Notes: generated from the sequence alone by a model not told the origin. Shown: positions 1 through 7,017, numbered from the stretch's first letter. The stretch: 13,327 nt of DNA from Nitrospirota bacterium (GCA_016212195.1 JACRGW010000093.1:1-13327); one strand, 5' to 3'. Made by a program: numbers and translations.

Positions 1-1
1 C

Positions 2-88
2 TGGAGGCAAGTCCACCATCACGGTTCAATCGAAAACCCGCAGTTGTTGGCCAAATATCAGGCGGCAGTGCTAGGGAAGAAACCGTAA
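2..88 (+). CDS. C-terminal fragment of a probable NTF2/SnoaL-like protein (cut by window edge)
   Basis: An open frame enters from the left edge and ends at TAA 86-88, giving 28 residues that begin WRQVHHHGSIENP and end LGKKP. The HHHGS-x-x-(N/D)-P-x-L-L-A-x-Y-Q pattern resembles, from memory, the C-terminal end of NTF2-like/SnoaL-like small proteins, which are common cargo of integron cassettes. The stop lies two bases before the first core box of the attC-like site at 91-153, which is the usual position of a cassette gene relative to its own attC. The sequence is GC-richer than the flavoprotein gene that follows, as expected if the two cassettes have different origins. The reading frame is fairly sure; the family is a guess from a short tail, and no catalytic residues can be assessed. 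Confidence 0.42.
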   Translation, partial: WRQVHHHGSIENPQLLAKYQAAVLGKKP

Positions 89-90
89 AT

Positions 91-153
91 GCCTAACCCT
101 GCGCTCAAGCGGGACTGCGCAAAAGCGCGCAGCCCCTTAGCTCCACGTTAGCC
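91..153 (+). other. attC-like integron recombination site 1
   Basis: The site begins with the core box GCCTAAC (91-97), which fits the R'' consensus RYYYAAC, and ends with GTTAGCC (147-153), one base off the R' consensus GTTRRRY. Between them the arms fold: 103-105 with 139-141, 107-109 with 136-138, 111-113 with 133-135, and 115-120 (CTGCGC) with 127-132 (GCGCAG). C106, C110 and A114 are left unpaired on one arm. Imperfect pairing with extrahelical bases on one arm only, plus unpaired spacers next to the core boxes, is the standard attC architecture recognised by integron integrases as folded single strands. Strand exchange would fall between G147 and T148. Confidence 0.82.
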
Positions 154-172
154 ATACATAAAAAGGTAAATC

Positions 173-736
173 ATGGCTGAATCTGTTCTAATTGTAAATG
201 GAGCCTCCAGAATTAATGGTAATACAGACATCCTTGTTGGTAAGATTATTGAGGGGGCTAAAGGTGCTGGATCAAATCCTACACTTGTTGAACTTAGAAG
301 CAAACATATTTCAAACTGTATCGGTTGTTATTCATGTCGAGATGAATCTAAATGCTCCTTTCAGGATGATATGACAGAGATTCGGAACTTTATCAATAAA
401 AGTGAACTGCTGATATTTGCCTGCCCTCTTTATTGGTGTGGAGTTACTGGATTGATGAAGACGTTTCTTGACAGACTTTTCTTTTATTATCATTTACAGA
501 ACAGGGAGTTGATCACAGGAAAGAAGGCAATTATTATAACGCCCATGAATCAAAAAAACGTGGATGATGAATCTAAAATATTAGTGGAATTTTACAATCG
601 CCTTCTTGGTTGCCTTGGTGTTAAAATAATAAATATGTCTTTCTTTAGTGATATAATGGAGAAAGGATCAGTATTAAAAAAGTTAGAATATCTAAAACAA
701 GCTTACGCTATTGGAACGAATTTAAAGAATTTATAG
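173..736 (+). CDS. Flavodoxin-fold NADPH-dependent FMN reductase / iron-sulfur flavoprotein-like protein
   Basis: This is a 187-residue cytoplasmic redox protein of the flavodoxin/NADPH-dependent FMN reductase superfamily. An N-terminal strand and phosphate-binding loop (about residues 5-19, with NGASRINGNTD) would hold FMN. A cysteine cluster follows: C49, C52, C55 and C61, then DDM at 65-67. In iron-sulfur flavoproteins and their relatives this compact CxxCxxC-type motif can ligate a cluster or act in thiol redox. Residues 84-101 (CPLYW, then GLMKTFLDR) are the second family signature at the flavin site. The ATG at 173 has AAGG at 163-166 six bases upstream. The gene sits first in the integron cassette, and the antitoxin gene starts 20 bases after its stop. 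Its base composition is AT-rich compared with the DNA to its left. The natural substrate cannot be told; electron transfer or quinone/nitro reduction are options. Confidence 0.85.
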   Translation: MAESVLIVNGASRINGNTDILVGKIIEGAKGAGSNPTLVELRSKHISNCIGCYSCRDESKCSFQDDMTEIRNFINKSELLIFACPLYWCGVTGLMKTFLDRLFFYYHLQNRELITGKKAIIITPMNQKNVDDESKILVEFYNRLLGCLGVKIINMSFFSDIMEKGSVLKKLEYLKQAYAIGTNLKNL

Positions 737-756
737 AAAAAGGGGGTAGATTAGAT

Positions 757-957
757 ATGTCAAAAGTAGAAGAAATTGAGGCTGTAATTGAATCCCTCTC
801 GGAAGAGGAATACGTCCGCCTTAGAAAGTGGTTTTCTGAAAAGGATTGGGAAAAATGGGATAAACAGATTGCAGCAGATTCAGAGTCTGGAAAGTTGGAT
901 TTCCTGATCAAAGAGGCACTTAATGAAAAAGCTAAGGGGCAACTCAAGGAACTCTAA
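757..957 (+). CDS. Antitoxin of a type II toxin-antitoxin pair
   Basis: This is a small, highly charged, helical protein of 66 residues. An N-terminal helix (about 3-27, with ESLSEEEYVRLRKWF) precedes a WEKWDKQIAADSESGKLDFL segment and a Lys-rich tail. The arrangement 'SLSEEE.. W.. WD.QI..D..SGKLD.L..EAL' recalls short antitoxins paired with RelE/ParE-superfamily toxins. In such pairs the antitoxin binds and blocks the toxin and is degraded under stress. No helix-turn-helix or ribbon-helix-helix is obvious, so autoregulation is uncertain. ATG 757 follows a strong AGGGGG (741-746). A poor promoter-like pair (TTGGAA 711-716, TATAGA 732-737, 15-bp gap) overlaps the end of the flavoprotein gene. 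The toxin start codon touches this gene's stop with no gap, the tight coupling typical of such pairs. Confidence 0.75.
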   Translation: MSKVEEIEAVIESLSEEEYVRLRKWFSEKDWEKWDKQIAADSESGKLDFLIKEALNEKAKGQLKEL

Positions 958-1218
958 ATGCATCGGACAACTACTCGTTTCTGGAAATGCTACGAGAACC
1001 TTCCTGAACCTATTCAGCAGATAGCGAAAAAGAACTTTGAACTACTTAAGACTAACCCTTTGCACCCATCCCTTCATTTCAAAAAAGTTAGTAAGTTCTG
1101 GTCAGTAAGGATTGGACTCAATAATCGGGCACTTGCTATAGAAGACGGGAAAGATTTTATATGGGTCTGGATTGGGACCCATGATGGATATGAAAAAATT
1201 ATCAAAGAGAAAGGCTAA
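958..1218 (+). CDS. RelE/ParE-superfamily toxin
   Basis: This 86-residue basic protein has the size and pattern of RelE/ParE-fold toxins. Two N-terminal helices (about 8-32: FWKCYENLPEPIQQIAKKNF) are followed by the strand segment with SVRIGLNNRALAI (49-61) and a C-terminal stretch with WIGTHDGYEKII (71-82). R51, R57, H75 and Y78 are candidate active-site residues by analogy with mRNA-cleaving relatives, but the target (ribosome-bound mRNA or gyrase) cannot be decided by reading. The ATG follows the antitoxin stop TAA directly, and AAGGA at 946-950 within the antitoxin gene gives a ribosome site seven bases upstream, so translation is coupled. Its stop codon lies inside the first core box of the attC-like site at 1213-1270, typical for the last gene of a cassette. 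Confidence 0.82.
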   Translation: MHRTTTRFWKCYENLPEPIQQIAKKNFELLKTNPLHPSLHFKKVSKFWSVRIGLNNRALAIEDGKDFIWVWIGTHDGYEKIIKEKG

Positions 1219-1270
1219 CAAGTCACTCCAGCGGATGGCTTACAGCCACCGCTGACTTCAGTCGTTAAGA
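1213..1270 (+). other. attC-like integron recombination site 2 (array boundary)
   Basis: The outer boxes are GGCTAAC (1213-1219) and GTTAAGA (1264-1270), each one base off consensus. CAGCGG (1229-1234) pairs with CCGCTG (1249-1254) and TGGCT (1236-1240) pairs with AGCCA (1244-1248), leaving a TAC loop and a single extrahelical A1235 on the left arm. The bases between the core boxes and this stem pair poorly, as in true attC spacers. The toxin stop codon is inside the left box. To the right only about 20 bases separate the site from the 3' end of the convergent M50 gene, so this looks like the distal end of the array against ordinary chromosome. The strong stem could also slow convergent transcription. 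Confidence 0.8.
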
Positions 1271-1289
1271 TGAAACTTTCTAATGGGGT

Positions 1290-2162
1290 TTACAATCCCG
1301 AAAATGGTACTGGGGAGAATGTAAGAATGAAAATAGCACCGCAGAGCCATCCAATCTTACGCCTCCTGTTATCCAGAGGGATAAAGGGATAGGTAAGGGG
1401 TGGATGCCTTATGCCTAAAAATATGAGGAGGAAGGCCCATATATACCATCCTTCCCATCCCAGAATACCCAATACAATAAGAACAGGGATTGTTATTTTC
1501 GATATAAGACTGTGCCATCCACCAGATAGGGCATATATAATATGGCCCCCATCGAGCTGGCCCACTGGAAGTAAATTCAGTGATGTAACAAAAAGACCTA
1601 TCCATCCTGCAAAGGCGATAGGGTGGAAAAATAGATCATAGTCCTTTAGATCAATATCCAGTACAATCCTCACAAGAATATCGAGAAGGATGGACGATCC
1701 AAGTGTTATACCATGTCCTGAACCAGATTCAGGTCTTGCTACATGAACCTCTACCCTTGAATATTCGAGACCTACTGCCAATGCTATTGTAGAGATAATA
1801 AAGCCTGTTATTGGACCTGCTGCCCCGATATCTAAAAGTGCCCTTCTATCTTTTATGGGTGCCTTCATTTTTATTACGGCACCGAAAGTCCCTATTAAAG
1901 TAGGGGCAGGGATAAAGTAGGGTAATGTGGCGGCTATCCCATGTCTTCTTGATGCTAAATAGTGGGCAAGTTCATGACCACCCAGGATAGAAAGGAGTGT
2001 GAGGGAGAAGGGAATTCCTCTGAGGATATTCAGATCCTTAAAAATCTCTTCGGGCTTGATTCCCTGTTGAATAGCCCCGAAGAATAAGGTTGTGAAAAGG
2101 GTTGCAGAGAAAAGAACTATATGAGGAATTGTTAACCTTCTTACTTTATGCTCTTCATTCAT
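1290..2162 (-). CDS. M50-family (site-2 protease-like) membrane metalloprotease
   Basis: This 290-residue polytopic inner-membrane protein has the zinc site of site-2 proteases: HELAH at residues 63-67 (two His ligands, catalytic Glu64) within a hydrophobic helix, and NLLPVGQLDGGH at 196-207, whose D204 supplies the third ligand. Hydrophobic segments lie near 11-31, 50-70, 112-132, 182-200, 224-250 and 268-285. Family members cut substrates such as anti-sigma factors within the membrane. The GTFGAVIKMK segment (91-100) after the first zinc helix is also seen in plant EGY-like and bacterial relatives. No PDZ domain is present. The ATG overlaps the stop of the DUF2062 gene by four bases (ATGA), so the two are translationally coupled. 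It is the last gene of the minus-strand cluster, and no terminator is visible before the attC-like site. The substrate is unknown. Confidence 0.88.
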   Translation of the reverse strand: MNEEHKVRRLTIPHIVLFSATLFTTLFFGAIQQGIKPEEIFKDLNILRGIPFSLTLLSILGGHELAHYLASRRHGIAATLPYFIPAPTLIGTFGAVIKMKAPIKDRRALLDIGAAGPITGFIISTIALAVGLEYSRVEVHVARPESGSGHGITLGSSILLDILVRIVLDIDLKDYDLFFHPIAFAGWIGLFVTSLNLLPVGQLDGGHIIYALSGGWHSLISKITIPVLIVLGILGWEGWYIWAFLLIFLGIRHPPLTYPFIPLDNRRRKIGWLCGAIFILTFSPVPFSGL

Positions 2163-2614
2163 AACGAACTTAATTTTTTATTCTTTGTATATCTTCTATA
2201 TCTCTGGATTAAATAATAAAGAGTAAAGTAAGAGATTATCGCCGCTCCTATCCCCAGGATTGTTGCACCGAGTATAAGAGGAAGAAGGAGGGGTTTAATC
2301 TCTCCCCATAAGCTCCATAAGCTAAGATTTTTCCAGTCTATATTGAATTCTATTTTCTGCCCTGAAAGTTTCGAACCAACCCAGAGACATAACCCGTAGA
2401 TAGGAATCTGGGTATAGGGATTGCTCACAAAGGTGCCAGCAAAGGTTGCAGCCCTATTCATCCTTAAAGCCCATGCCATAAAAATAGCGCTTAAAGTATG
2501 AAGGCCTACTGTTGGTGTAAAAGCAATAAAAATACCAATAGCAAAGGCCAGGGATAGACGATTCGGAGAATCATCGAATGTAAGGATGCCTTTAATGGTT
2601 TCTCTTATTCCCAT
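2159..2614 (-). CDS. DUF2062-domain membrane protein
   Basis: This is a small membrane protein of 151 residues from the ATG at 2614. The frame also opens at a TTG at 2629 that would add five residues; neither start has a visible ribosome site, and ATG is preferred because the protein then begins MGIRETIKGIL. The DUF2062 hallmarks are visible: DSPNRLSLAFAIGIFIAFTP, then GLHTL, then the conserved SNPYTQIPIYG segment, and a last hydrophobic hairpin before a basic, Arg/Tyr-rich tail. DUF2062 proteins are found in many Gram-negative bacteria, sometimes next to envelope or polysaccharide genes, and their function is not settled. It lies between thiL and the M50 protease and shares a four-base overlap with the latter, so a membrane role linked to that protease is possible but unproven. 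Confidence 0.85.
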   Translation of the reverse strand: MGIRETIKGILTFDDSPNRLSLAFAIGIFIAFTPTVGLHTLSAIFMAWALRMNRAATFAGTFVSNPYTQIPIYGLCLWVGSKLSGQKIEFNIDWKNLSLWSLWGEIKPLLLPLILGATILGIGAAIISYFTLYYLIQRYRRYTKNKKLSSL

Positions 2615-2674
2615 TGCGATAATAACCAATAATCAATATTAAAGCAGCCCGAAGTCTGGGATTAATTATTGAAA

Positions 2675-3685
2675 TCATTTTTTACCTTTCTTGAAATGAT
2701 TATAACCAATGGGAGAGAGGGTGTGGCGTCTACCATCTTTATCTATTAAGACCCTATCATCTTTGATCACATTCCCTATCATTGCAGCTAAAGGCCTCCC
2801 TTCGACTTCGGCCTTTATAACCTCTTCCACCCTGTCCATCGGTACAGTAAATAATAGCTCATAATCCTCCCCACCTCTGAGGGCGTAATACAAAGGGTCT
2901 CTTTCCAGTTTATCTGCCATTTCCTTTAACTCAAAGGATATAGGAATTCCGTCATGATAAATCTCGGCTCCCACAGCACTTTCATCGCATATATGACTAA
3001 GGTCTGATGCAAGGCCATCGCTGATATCGATCATAGATGTGGCCCATTTGTTCTTTGCGATTATCCGTCCTTCCTCAACTCTCGGCTTTGGTAAAAGATG
3101 CTTCTCAATAAGAGAACGTGACCCGTGACCCGTGACCCGTAACCTGCTCTTAAGTATCTCAAGTCCCATGGCAGAATCGCCTAATGTCCCTGTGACAAAG
3201 ATGGCGTCTCCTAACTTTGCCCTGGATCTACGAACCATAAGGTCTTCTTCCACATTTCCAAGAACTGCTATGCTAAGGATGATACCAGATCTGGATCTAC
3301 AGGTATCTCCTCCGATTATGGAGACCCCGTATTCTTTCGCAGACTCCTCTATCCCTTCAAAGATACTATCGACATCTTTAACAGATATATTTGCTGGAAG
3401 TCCTATTGATATCAGGGCTGCAGTAGGCCTACCCCCCATAGCTGCAATATCACTTATATTTACGGAAAGTGCTTTAAAACCTATCTGAAATTTAGTAAAG
3501 AGAGCGCGGTCGAAGTGTATGCCTTCAAGGAACATGTCCGAAGTAATAATGACGAGAGAACCCGGTGGGTGCCTTAGGGCTGCTGCATCATCTCCGATTC
3601 CTAATATAACCTGTTCATGGGGAAGGGGGAGACCTTCTTTGATCCGCTGGATGAGGCCTAACTCTCCGATCTCGCTTAACTTCAT
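2675..3685 (-). CDS. thiL: Thiamine-monophosphate kinase ThiL
   Basis: ThiL phosphorylates thiamine monophosphate with ATP to make thiamine diphosphate, the active cofactor. The 336-residue protein has the expected AIRS/PurM-like two-domain layout. It starts MKLSEIGELGLIQRI, then carries GIGDDAA (29-35) for Mg-ATP, TSDMFLEGIHFD (48-59), ALSVNISDIAAMGG (72-85), GGDTCRS (125-131), VTGTLGDSAMGL (164-175), a DISDGLASDLSHIC segment near 220-233, and GGEDYELLF toward the end. These are family signatures. The ATG at 3685 lies 10 bases after the lon stop with no clear ribosome site, suggesting co-transcription with lon. The one oddity is a heptamer tandem repeat coding for residues 181-190 in the linker after GLEILKS; that linker is variable in the family, so the enzyme is probably intact. 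Confidence 0.96.
   Translation of the reverse strand: MKLSEIGELGLIQRIKEGLPLPHEQVILGIGDDAAALRHPPGSLVIITSDMFLEGIHFDRALFTKFQIGFKALSVNISDIAAMGGRPTAALISIGLPANISVKDVDSIFEGIEESAKEYGVSIIGGDTCRSRSGIILSIAVLGNVEEDLMVRRSRAKLGDAIFVTGTLGDSAMGLEILKSRLRVTGHGSRSLIEKHLLPKPRVEEGRIIAKNKWATSMIDISDGLASDLSHICDESAVGAEIYHDGIPISFELKEMADKLERDPLYYALRGGEDYELLFTVPMDRVEEVIKAEVEGRPLAAMIGNVIKDDRVLIDKDGRRHTLSPIGYNHFKKGKK
3117..3144 (-). repeat. Heptamer tandem repeat inside thiL
   Basis: Four consecutive seven-base units are seen on the plus strand: three exact CGTGACC and a last one with a single change (CGTAACC). They encode RLRVTGHGSR (residues 181-190) of ThiL in a variable linker. Because seven is not a multiple of three, gain or loss of one unit would shift the frame, while a change of three units keeps it. 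Confidence 0.9.
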
Positions 3686-3695
3686 AGGAATTGAT

Positions 3696-6068
3696 TTAAT
3701 GGAATCTGGTCAAATTCTTCTGTTTTTGATTCTTAAGTGCCGCTGAAAAGACATCATCCATTGTATCAGCGAAGACGAACTCTAACCCCTTTCTTACATT
3801 CTTTGGAATTTCCTCCAGATCCTTTTTGTTCCTTTTCGGAATTATGATAGACCTTATTCCAGCCTGTTTTGCTGCCAGGGCTTTTTCCTTAAGTCCCCCT
3901 ATGGGAAGGACCCTTCCCCTTAGTGTTACTTCTCCTGTCATGGCAACATCCTTACTTACAGGTCTATTTGTGAGAGCAGATGCCAGTGCTGCTGCCATTG
4001 TGATTCCGGCGGATGGGCCATCCTTTGGAATAGCACCGGCAGGGACATGGATATGTATATCTATTTTGTTGAAGATATCCTCTTTTATACCGAGTAAGGA
4101 GGCCTTGGACCTTATATAACTCAAGGCAGCCTGGGCTGACTCCTTCATCACATCACCGAGGTGACCTGTGAGGGTAAGGTTACCCTTCCCTTTCATTGTT
4201 GTAGCCTCTACATAAATGATATCACCACCTGCCTGTGTCCAGGCAAGGCCTGTAGAAACACCGATCTCATCCTTTTCCCTTTCCTCTTCAGGAAGATGTT
4301 TCGGTACACCAAGGAATTGATGAATCTTATTATGTGTTGCCTTCACATATTTTTTCTTCCCTTCAGCTATCTGGCGTGCTACCTTACGACAGATATTTGC
4401 CAATTCCCTCTCTAAGTTTCTAAGCCCTGCCTCCCTTGTATATTGAGATATGACTGTAAGGACTCCCTTGTCAGTTATCTCGAGCTGTTTCGATGTAATC
4501 CCATTTTCTGAGAGCTGTCTTGGAATCAGAAAATTTCTGGCTATGCCGAGCTTTTCTTCTTCTGTATATCCAGCGATCTCTATTGTCTCCATCCTGTCTT
4601 TAAGGGCGGGCAGGATTGGATCTACGAGGTTTGCTGTAGTGATGAACATCACATTTGAGAGATCAAAAGGGACTCCCAGGTAATGGTCAGAAAATGAATA
4701 GTTTTGCTCCGGATCAAGGACCTCTAATAAAGCAGCAGATGGGTCCCCCCTGAAGTCTGCCCCAACCTTGTCTATCTCATCCATCATGAAGATAGGGTTG
4801 TTTGAGCCTGACTGCTTAATACCCTGAATAATCCTCCCGGGGAGGGCACCTACGTATGTTCTCCTGTGTCCTCTTATTTCAGCCTCATCCCTTATCCCTC
4901 CTAATGAGATGCGGACGAATTCCCTTCCCAATGCCCTCGCTATAGATTTACCTAAGGATGTCTTTCCGACGCCTGGGGGACCAACAAAACAGAGGATTGG
5001 ACCCTTCATCTTCTCTTTTAGTTTCCTTACTGCCAGATACTCCAAGATCCTTTCTTTTACCTTCTCGAGATTATAATGGTCTTCATCCAGGACCTTTTTT
5101 GCCATAGCTATATCGAGGTTATCCTGAGTGCTTTTACTCCAGGGAAGATCAACCAACCAATCTATATATGTTCGGATAACTGCGGATTCAGCCGCATCCG
5201 GATGCATCTTTTCAAGCCTCTTTAACTGTTTCTCGGCTTCCTTTGCGACCTTCTCAGGCATCTTTGCCTCTTCGATCCTCTTTCCGAGGTCCTGAATCTC
5301 TTCTGCCCTTTCATCCATCTCCCCTAATTCTTTCTGTATTGCCTTTAGCTGTTCCCTCAAGAAATATTCCCTCTGGGTCTTATCTATCTCCCCCCTTGCC
5401 TCAGTCTGGATCTTCTGCTGGACAGTGAGAAGCTCAATTTCCCTCGATAGAATATCTCCAATCTTTTTTAGTCTTGATATAGGGTTTATGGTCTCAAGGA
5501 CCTCCTGGGCAACATCTACCTTGAGACCGAGATTAGATGCGATGAGGTCTGCGAGCCTGCCTGGCTCCTCAAGATTTTCCACCACTACAAGTATATCTGG
5601 AAGGAGTACCTTTCCTAAAGAGACAGCCTTGTCGAGCTGTTCCTTAACATTCCTGATTAAGGCCTCAGTCTCCAGTGTAATCTCTACCTTTGGGTCTTGG
5701 ATCTTCTGGATCTCAGCAATATAGTAAGGTTCTTTCTTGACAAAACTTTCTATTCTGGCCTTTGAAAGTCCCTGTACAAGGATCTTAATCCTCCCGTCTG
5801 GAAGTTTTAACATCCTCATGATCATACCCACAGTTCCTACCTCATAGAGGTCCTTAGGTTCGGGATTCTCAATATTCAGGTCTTTCTGGGCTATAAGAAG
5901 TATCATCCTGTTTCCTGAGAGGGCATCGTCTATCGCCTTTATAGACATTTCCCTTCCCACAAAGAGTGGTATGATCATGTAAGGGAAGATCGCTATATCC
6001 CTTACAGGGAGTACAGGTAACCTTGGGGGTATCTCAGGATGATGTTCAATTTCTTCAAAGTTTGGCAC
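3696..6068 (-). CDS. lon: ATP-dependent Lon protease (LonA type)
   Basis: Lon is a cytosolic AAA+ serine protease that degrades misfolded and regulatory proteins. At 790 residues this is a full-length LonA. The N-terminal substrate-binding domain spans about 17-205 (LPVLPVRDIAIFPYMIIPL), a coiled-coil region about 210-290, and the AAA+ module has Walker A GPPGVGKT (363-370) and Walker B FMMDEID (427-433). The C-terminal protease domain has the catalytic Ser686 in PKDGPSAG and Lys729 in GGLKEKALAA. The spacing of 43 residues between them equals that of E. coli Lon. The start is GTG at 6068, supported by AGGTG at 6076-6080, seven bases upstream. It lies 37 bases downstream of galU and 10 bases upstream of thiL. 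No separate heat-shock promoter was recognised in the short gap before it. Confidence 0.98.
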   Translation of the reverse strand: MPNFEEIEHHPEIPPRLPVLPVRDIAIFPYMIIPLFVGREMSIKAIDDALSGNRMILLIAQKDLNIENPEPKDLYEVGTVGMIMRMLKLPDGRIKILVQGLSKARIESFVKKEPYYIAEIQKIQDPKVEITLETEALIRNVKEQLDKAVSLGKVLLPDILVVVENLEEPGRLADLIASNLGLKVDVAQEVLETINPISRLKKIGDILSREIELLTVQQKIQTEARGEIDKTQREYFLREQLKAIQKELGEMDERAEEIQDLGKRIEEAKMPEKVAKEAEKQLKRLEKMHPDAAESAVIRTYIDWLVDLPWSKSTQDNLDIAMAKKVLDEDHYNLEKVKERILEYLAVRKLKEKMKGPILCFVGPPGVGKTSLGKSIARALGREFVRISLGGIRDEAEIRGHRRTYVGALPGRIIQGIKQSGSNNPIFMMDEIDKVGADFRGDPSAALLEVLDPEQNYSFSDHYLGVPFDLSNVMFITTANLVDPILPALKDRMETIEIAGYTEEEKLGIARNFLIPRQLSENGITSKQLEITDKGVLTVISQYTREAGLRNLERELANICRKVARQIAEGKKKYVKATHNKIHQFLGVPKHLPEEEREKDEIGVSTGLAWTQAGGDIIYVEATTMKGKGNLTLTGHLGDVMKESAQAALSYIRSKASLLGIKEDIFNKIDIHIHVPAGAIPKDGPSAGITMAAALASALTNRPVSKDVAMTGEVTLRGRVLPIGGLKEKALAAKQAGIRSIIIPKRNKKDLEEIPKNVRKGLEFVFADTMDDVFSAALKNQKQKNLTRFH

Positions 6069-6105
6069 TGTAAATCACCTCATTATTAGTTGTAGTCAAT
6101 TCTTA

Positions 6106-6981
6106 TTACCAATCTTCAAGATGGAGTGTCTTTAGGTAATTCTTAAAGTCTTTTCCCAATTCAGGGTTTTTTAAGGCAAGTTCTACTGTTGCCTTCAGGA
6201 AACCGAGCTTATCTCCTGCATCGTATCTCTTTCCCTTAATCTCATAGGCGTAAATAGGCTTTTTTTTCAGCATCTCCTTTAGTCCATCAGTAAGCTGGAT
6301 TTCCCTGTTCTTTCCTGGAGTAGTCCTCTCAAGGATTTCGAATATCTCAGGGGTGAGGATGTATCTTCCAATTATGGCAAGATCGGAAGGGGCCTCCTTT
6401 GTCTTTGGTTTCTCAACCAGATCAAGAACCTTATAAACACCATCTCCTACACTAATCGCTTTGATGACACCATACCTATGAACCTCTTCTTTTTTTACCC
6501 TCTGTATGGCTAGGATAGGGCTGTTATACTCTTTATAGATTTCTGACATCTGCTTGATTGCAGGAACCTTAGAATCAATTATATCATCTCCAAGAATGAC
6601 CGCAAAGGGTTCATCCATTATCAATTGTTTTGCACAGAGGATAGCATGTCCAAGCCCAAGGGCCTCCTTCTGGCGTATATAACAGAGAGTTACCATATTA
6701 GCAATCCTTTTGATTTCTTTGAGGAGGCTACTTTCACCCTTCGCTTTCAGGTTTTCCTCAAGCTCGAAGGCGATATCGAAATGATCCTCGATTGCCCTCT
6801 TCCACCTGCCTGTGACGATTATGATTTCTTCTATTCCTGAGGCCACAGCCTCTTCCACTCCGTACTGGATCATCGGTTTATCAACGATAGGGAGCATTTC
6901 CTTAGGAGAGGCTTTGGTGGCTGGCAGGAATCTAGTTCCCAGTCCGGCAGCCGGGAATATCGCCTTAGTTAACCTTTTCAC
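6106..6981 (-). CDS. galU: UTP-glucose-1-phosphate uridylyltransferase
   Basis: GalU makes UDP-glucose from UTP and glucose 1-phosphate, feeding lipopolysaccharide, exopolysaccharide and galactose pathways. The 291-residue protein has the nucleotidyltransferase start FPAAGLGTRFLPATKASPKE (9-28), the family MLPIVDKPMIQY segment, VTGRWKRAIEDHFD (56-69), EALGLGHAIL (106-115), GDDIID (131-136) for Mg binding, VEKP and IIGRYILTP in the sugar-binding half, and KRYDAGDKLGFLKA near the end. Length is normal. The residue after VTGR is Trp where I would expect Gly; this is probably neutral. The start is GTG at 6981; no ribosome site is visible and a promoter-like pair sits just upstream (6991-7017), which suggests its own, possibly leaderless, transcript. 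Lon follows 37 bases downstream, so galU-lon read-through is likely. Confidence 0.97.
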   Translation of the reverse strand: MKRLTKAIFPAAGLGTRFLPATKASPKEMLPIVDKPMIQYGVEEAVASGIEEIIIVTGRWKRAIEDHFDIAFELEENLKAKGESSLLKEIKRIANMVTLCYIRQKEALGLGHAILCAKQLIMDEPFAVILGDDIIDSKVPAIKQMSEIYKEYNSPILAIQRVKKEEVHRYGVIKAISVGDGVYKVLDLVEKPKTKEAPSDLAIIGRYILTPEIFEILERTTPGKNREIQLTDGLKEMLKKKPIYAYEIKGKRYDAGDKLGFLKATVELALKNPELGKDFKNYLKTLHLEDW

Positions 6982-6990
6982 TCGTTAAGT

Positions 6991-7017
6991 TTTACAGAAA
7001 TGTGAGTAAAAAGTCAA
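6991..7017 (-). promoter_or_regulatory. Candidate promoter of galU, close to the start codon
   Basis: Read on the minus strand, TTGACT (7017-7012) is followed after 15 bases by TGTAAA (6996-6991), which ends nine bases before the GTG start at 6981. A start seven bases after the -10 box would leave a leader of only a few bases. An alternative -10 (TAAAAC) gives a 17-bp spacer. This is a prediction from pattern only; the same layout occurs before coaE and nadD. Confidence 0.4.

Larger units (their letters stand above)
148..1264 (+). mobile_element. Integron gene cassette carrying a flavoprotein gene and a toxin-antitoxin pair
   Basis: The unit runs from the exchange point in attC-like site 1 to that in site 2. 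The core-box mismatches support its integrity. The left box of site 1 (GCCTAAC) does not pair fully with its own right box (GTTAGCC). The left box of site 2 (GGCTAAC) does pair perfectly with GTTAGCC. Six of the seven bases of GTTAGCC belong to this cassette, so the excised circle would have an attC with perfectly complementary core boxes. All three genes point the same way, toward the attC. Only about 25 bases separate the left exchange point from the first start codon, leaving no room for a full promoter there, so the flavoprotein gene probably depends on array read-through. Three genes is more than the usual one or two per cassette. Confidence 0.78.

Noticed and set aside
89..151. Short plus-strand frame starting ATG directly after the first partial gene
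   Set aside because: It lies almost wholly within the attC-like site and its codons follow from the fold; cassette-end frames of this sort are common artefacts.
708..947. Minus-strand frame opposite the antitoxin
   Set aside because: It is the shadow of the antitoxin gene: no homology recognised, no ribosome site, and the plus-strand genes fit better.
1411..1641. Plus- and minus-strand frames within the M50 protease gene
   Set aside because: The protease carries HELAH and LDGGH motifs in its own frame; the others are overlapping frames with no family features.
3826..5724. Several plus-strand frames opposite lon
   Set aside because: They are antisense shadows of a strongly conserved gene and show no recognisable domains.
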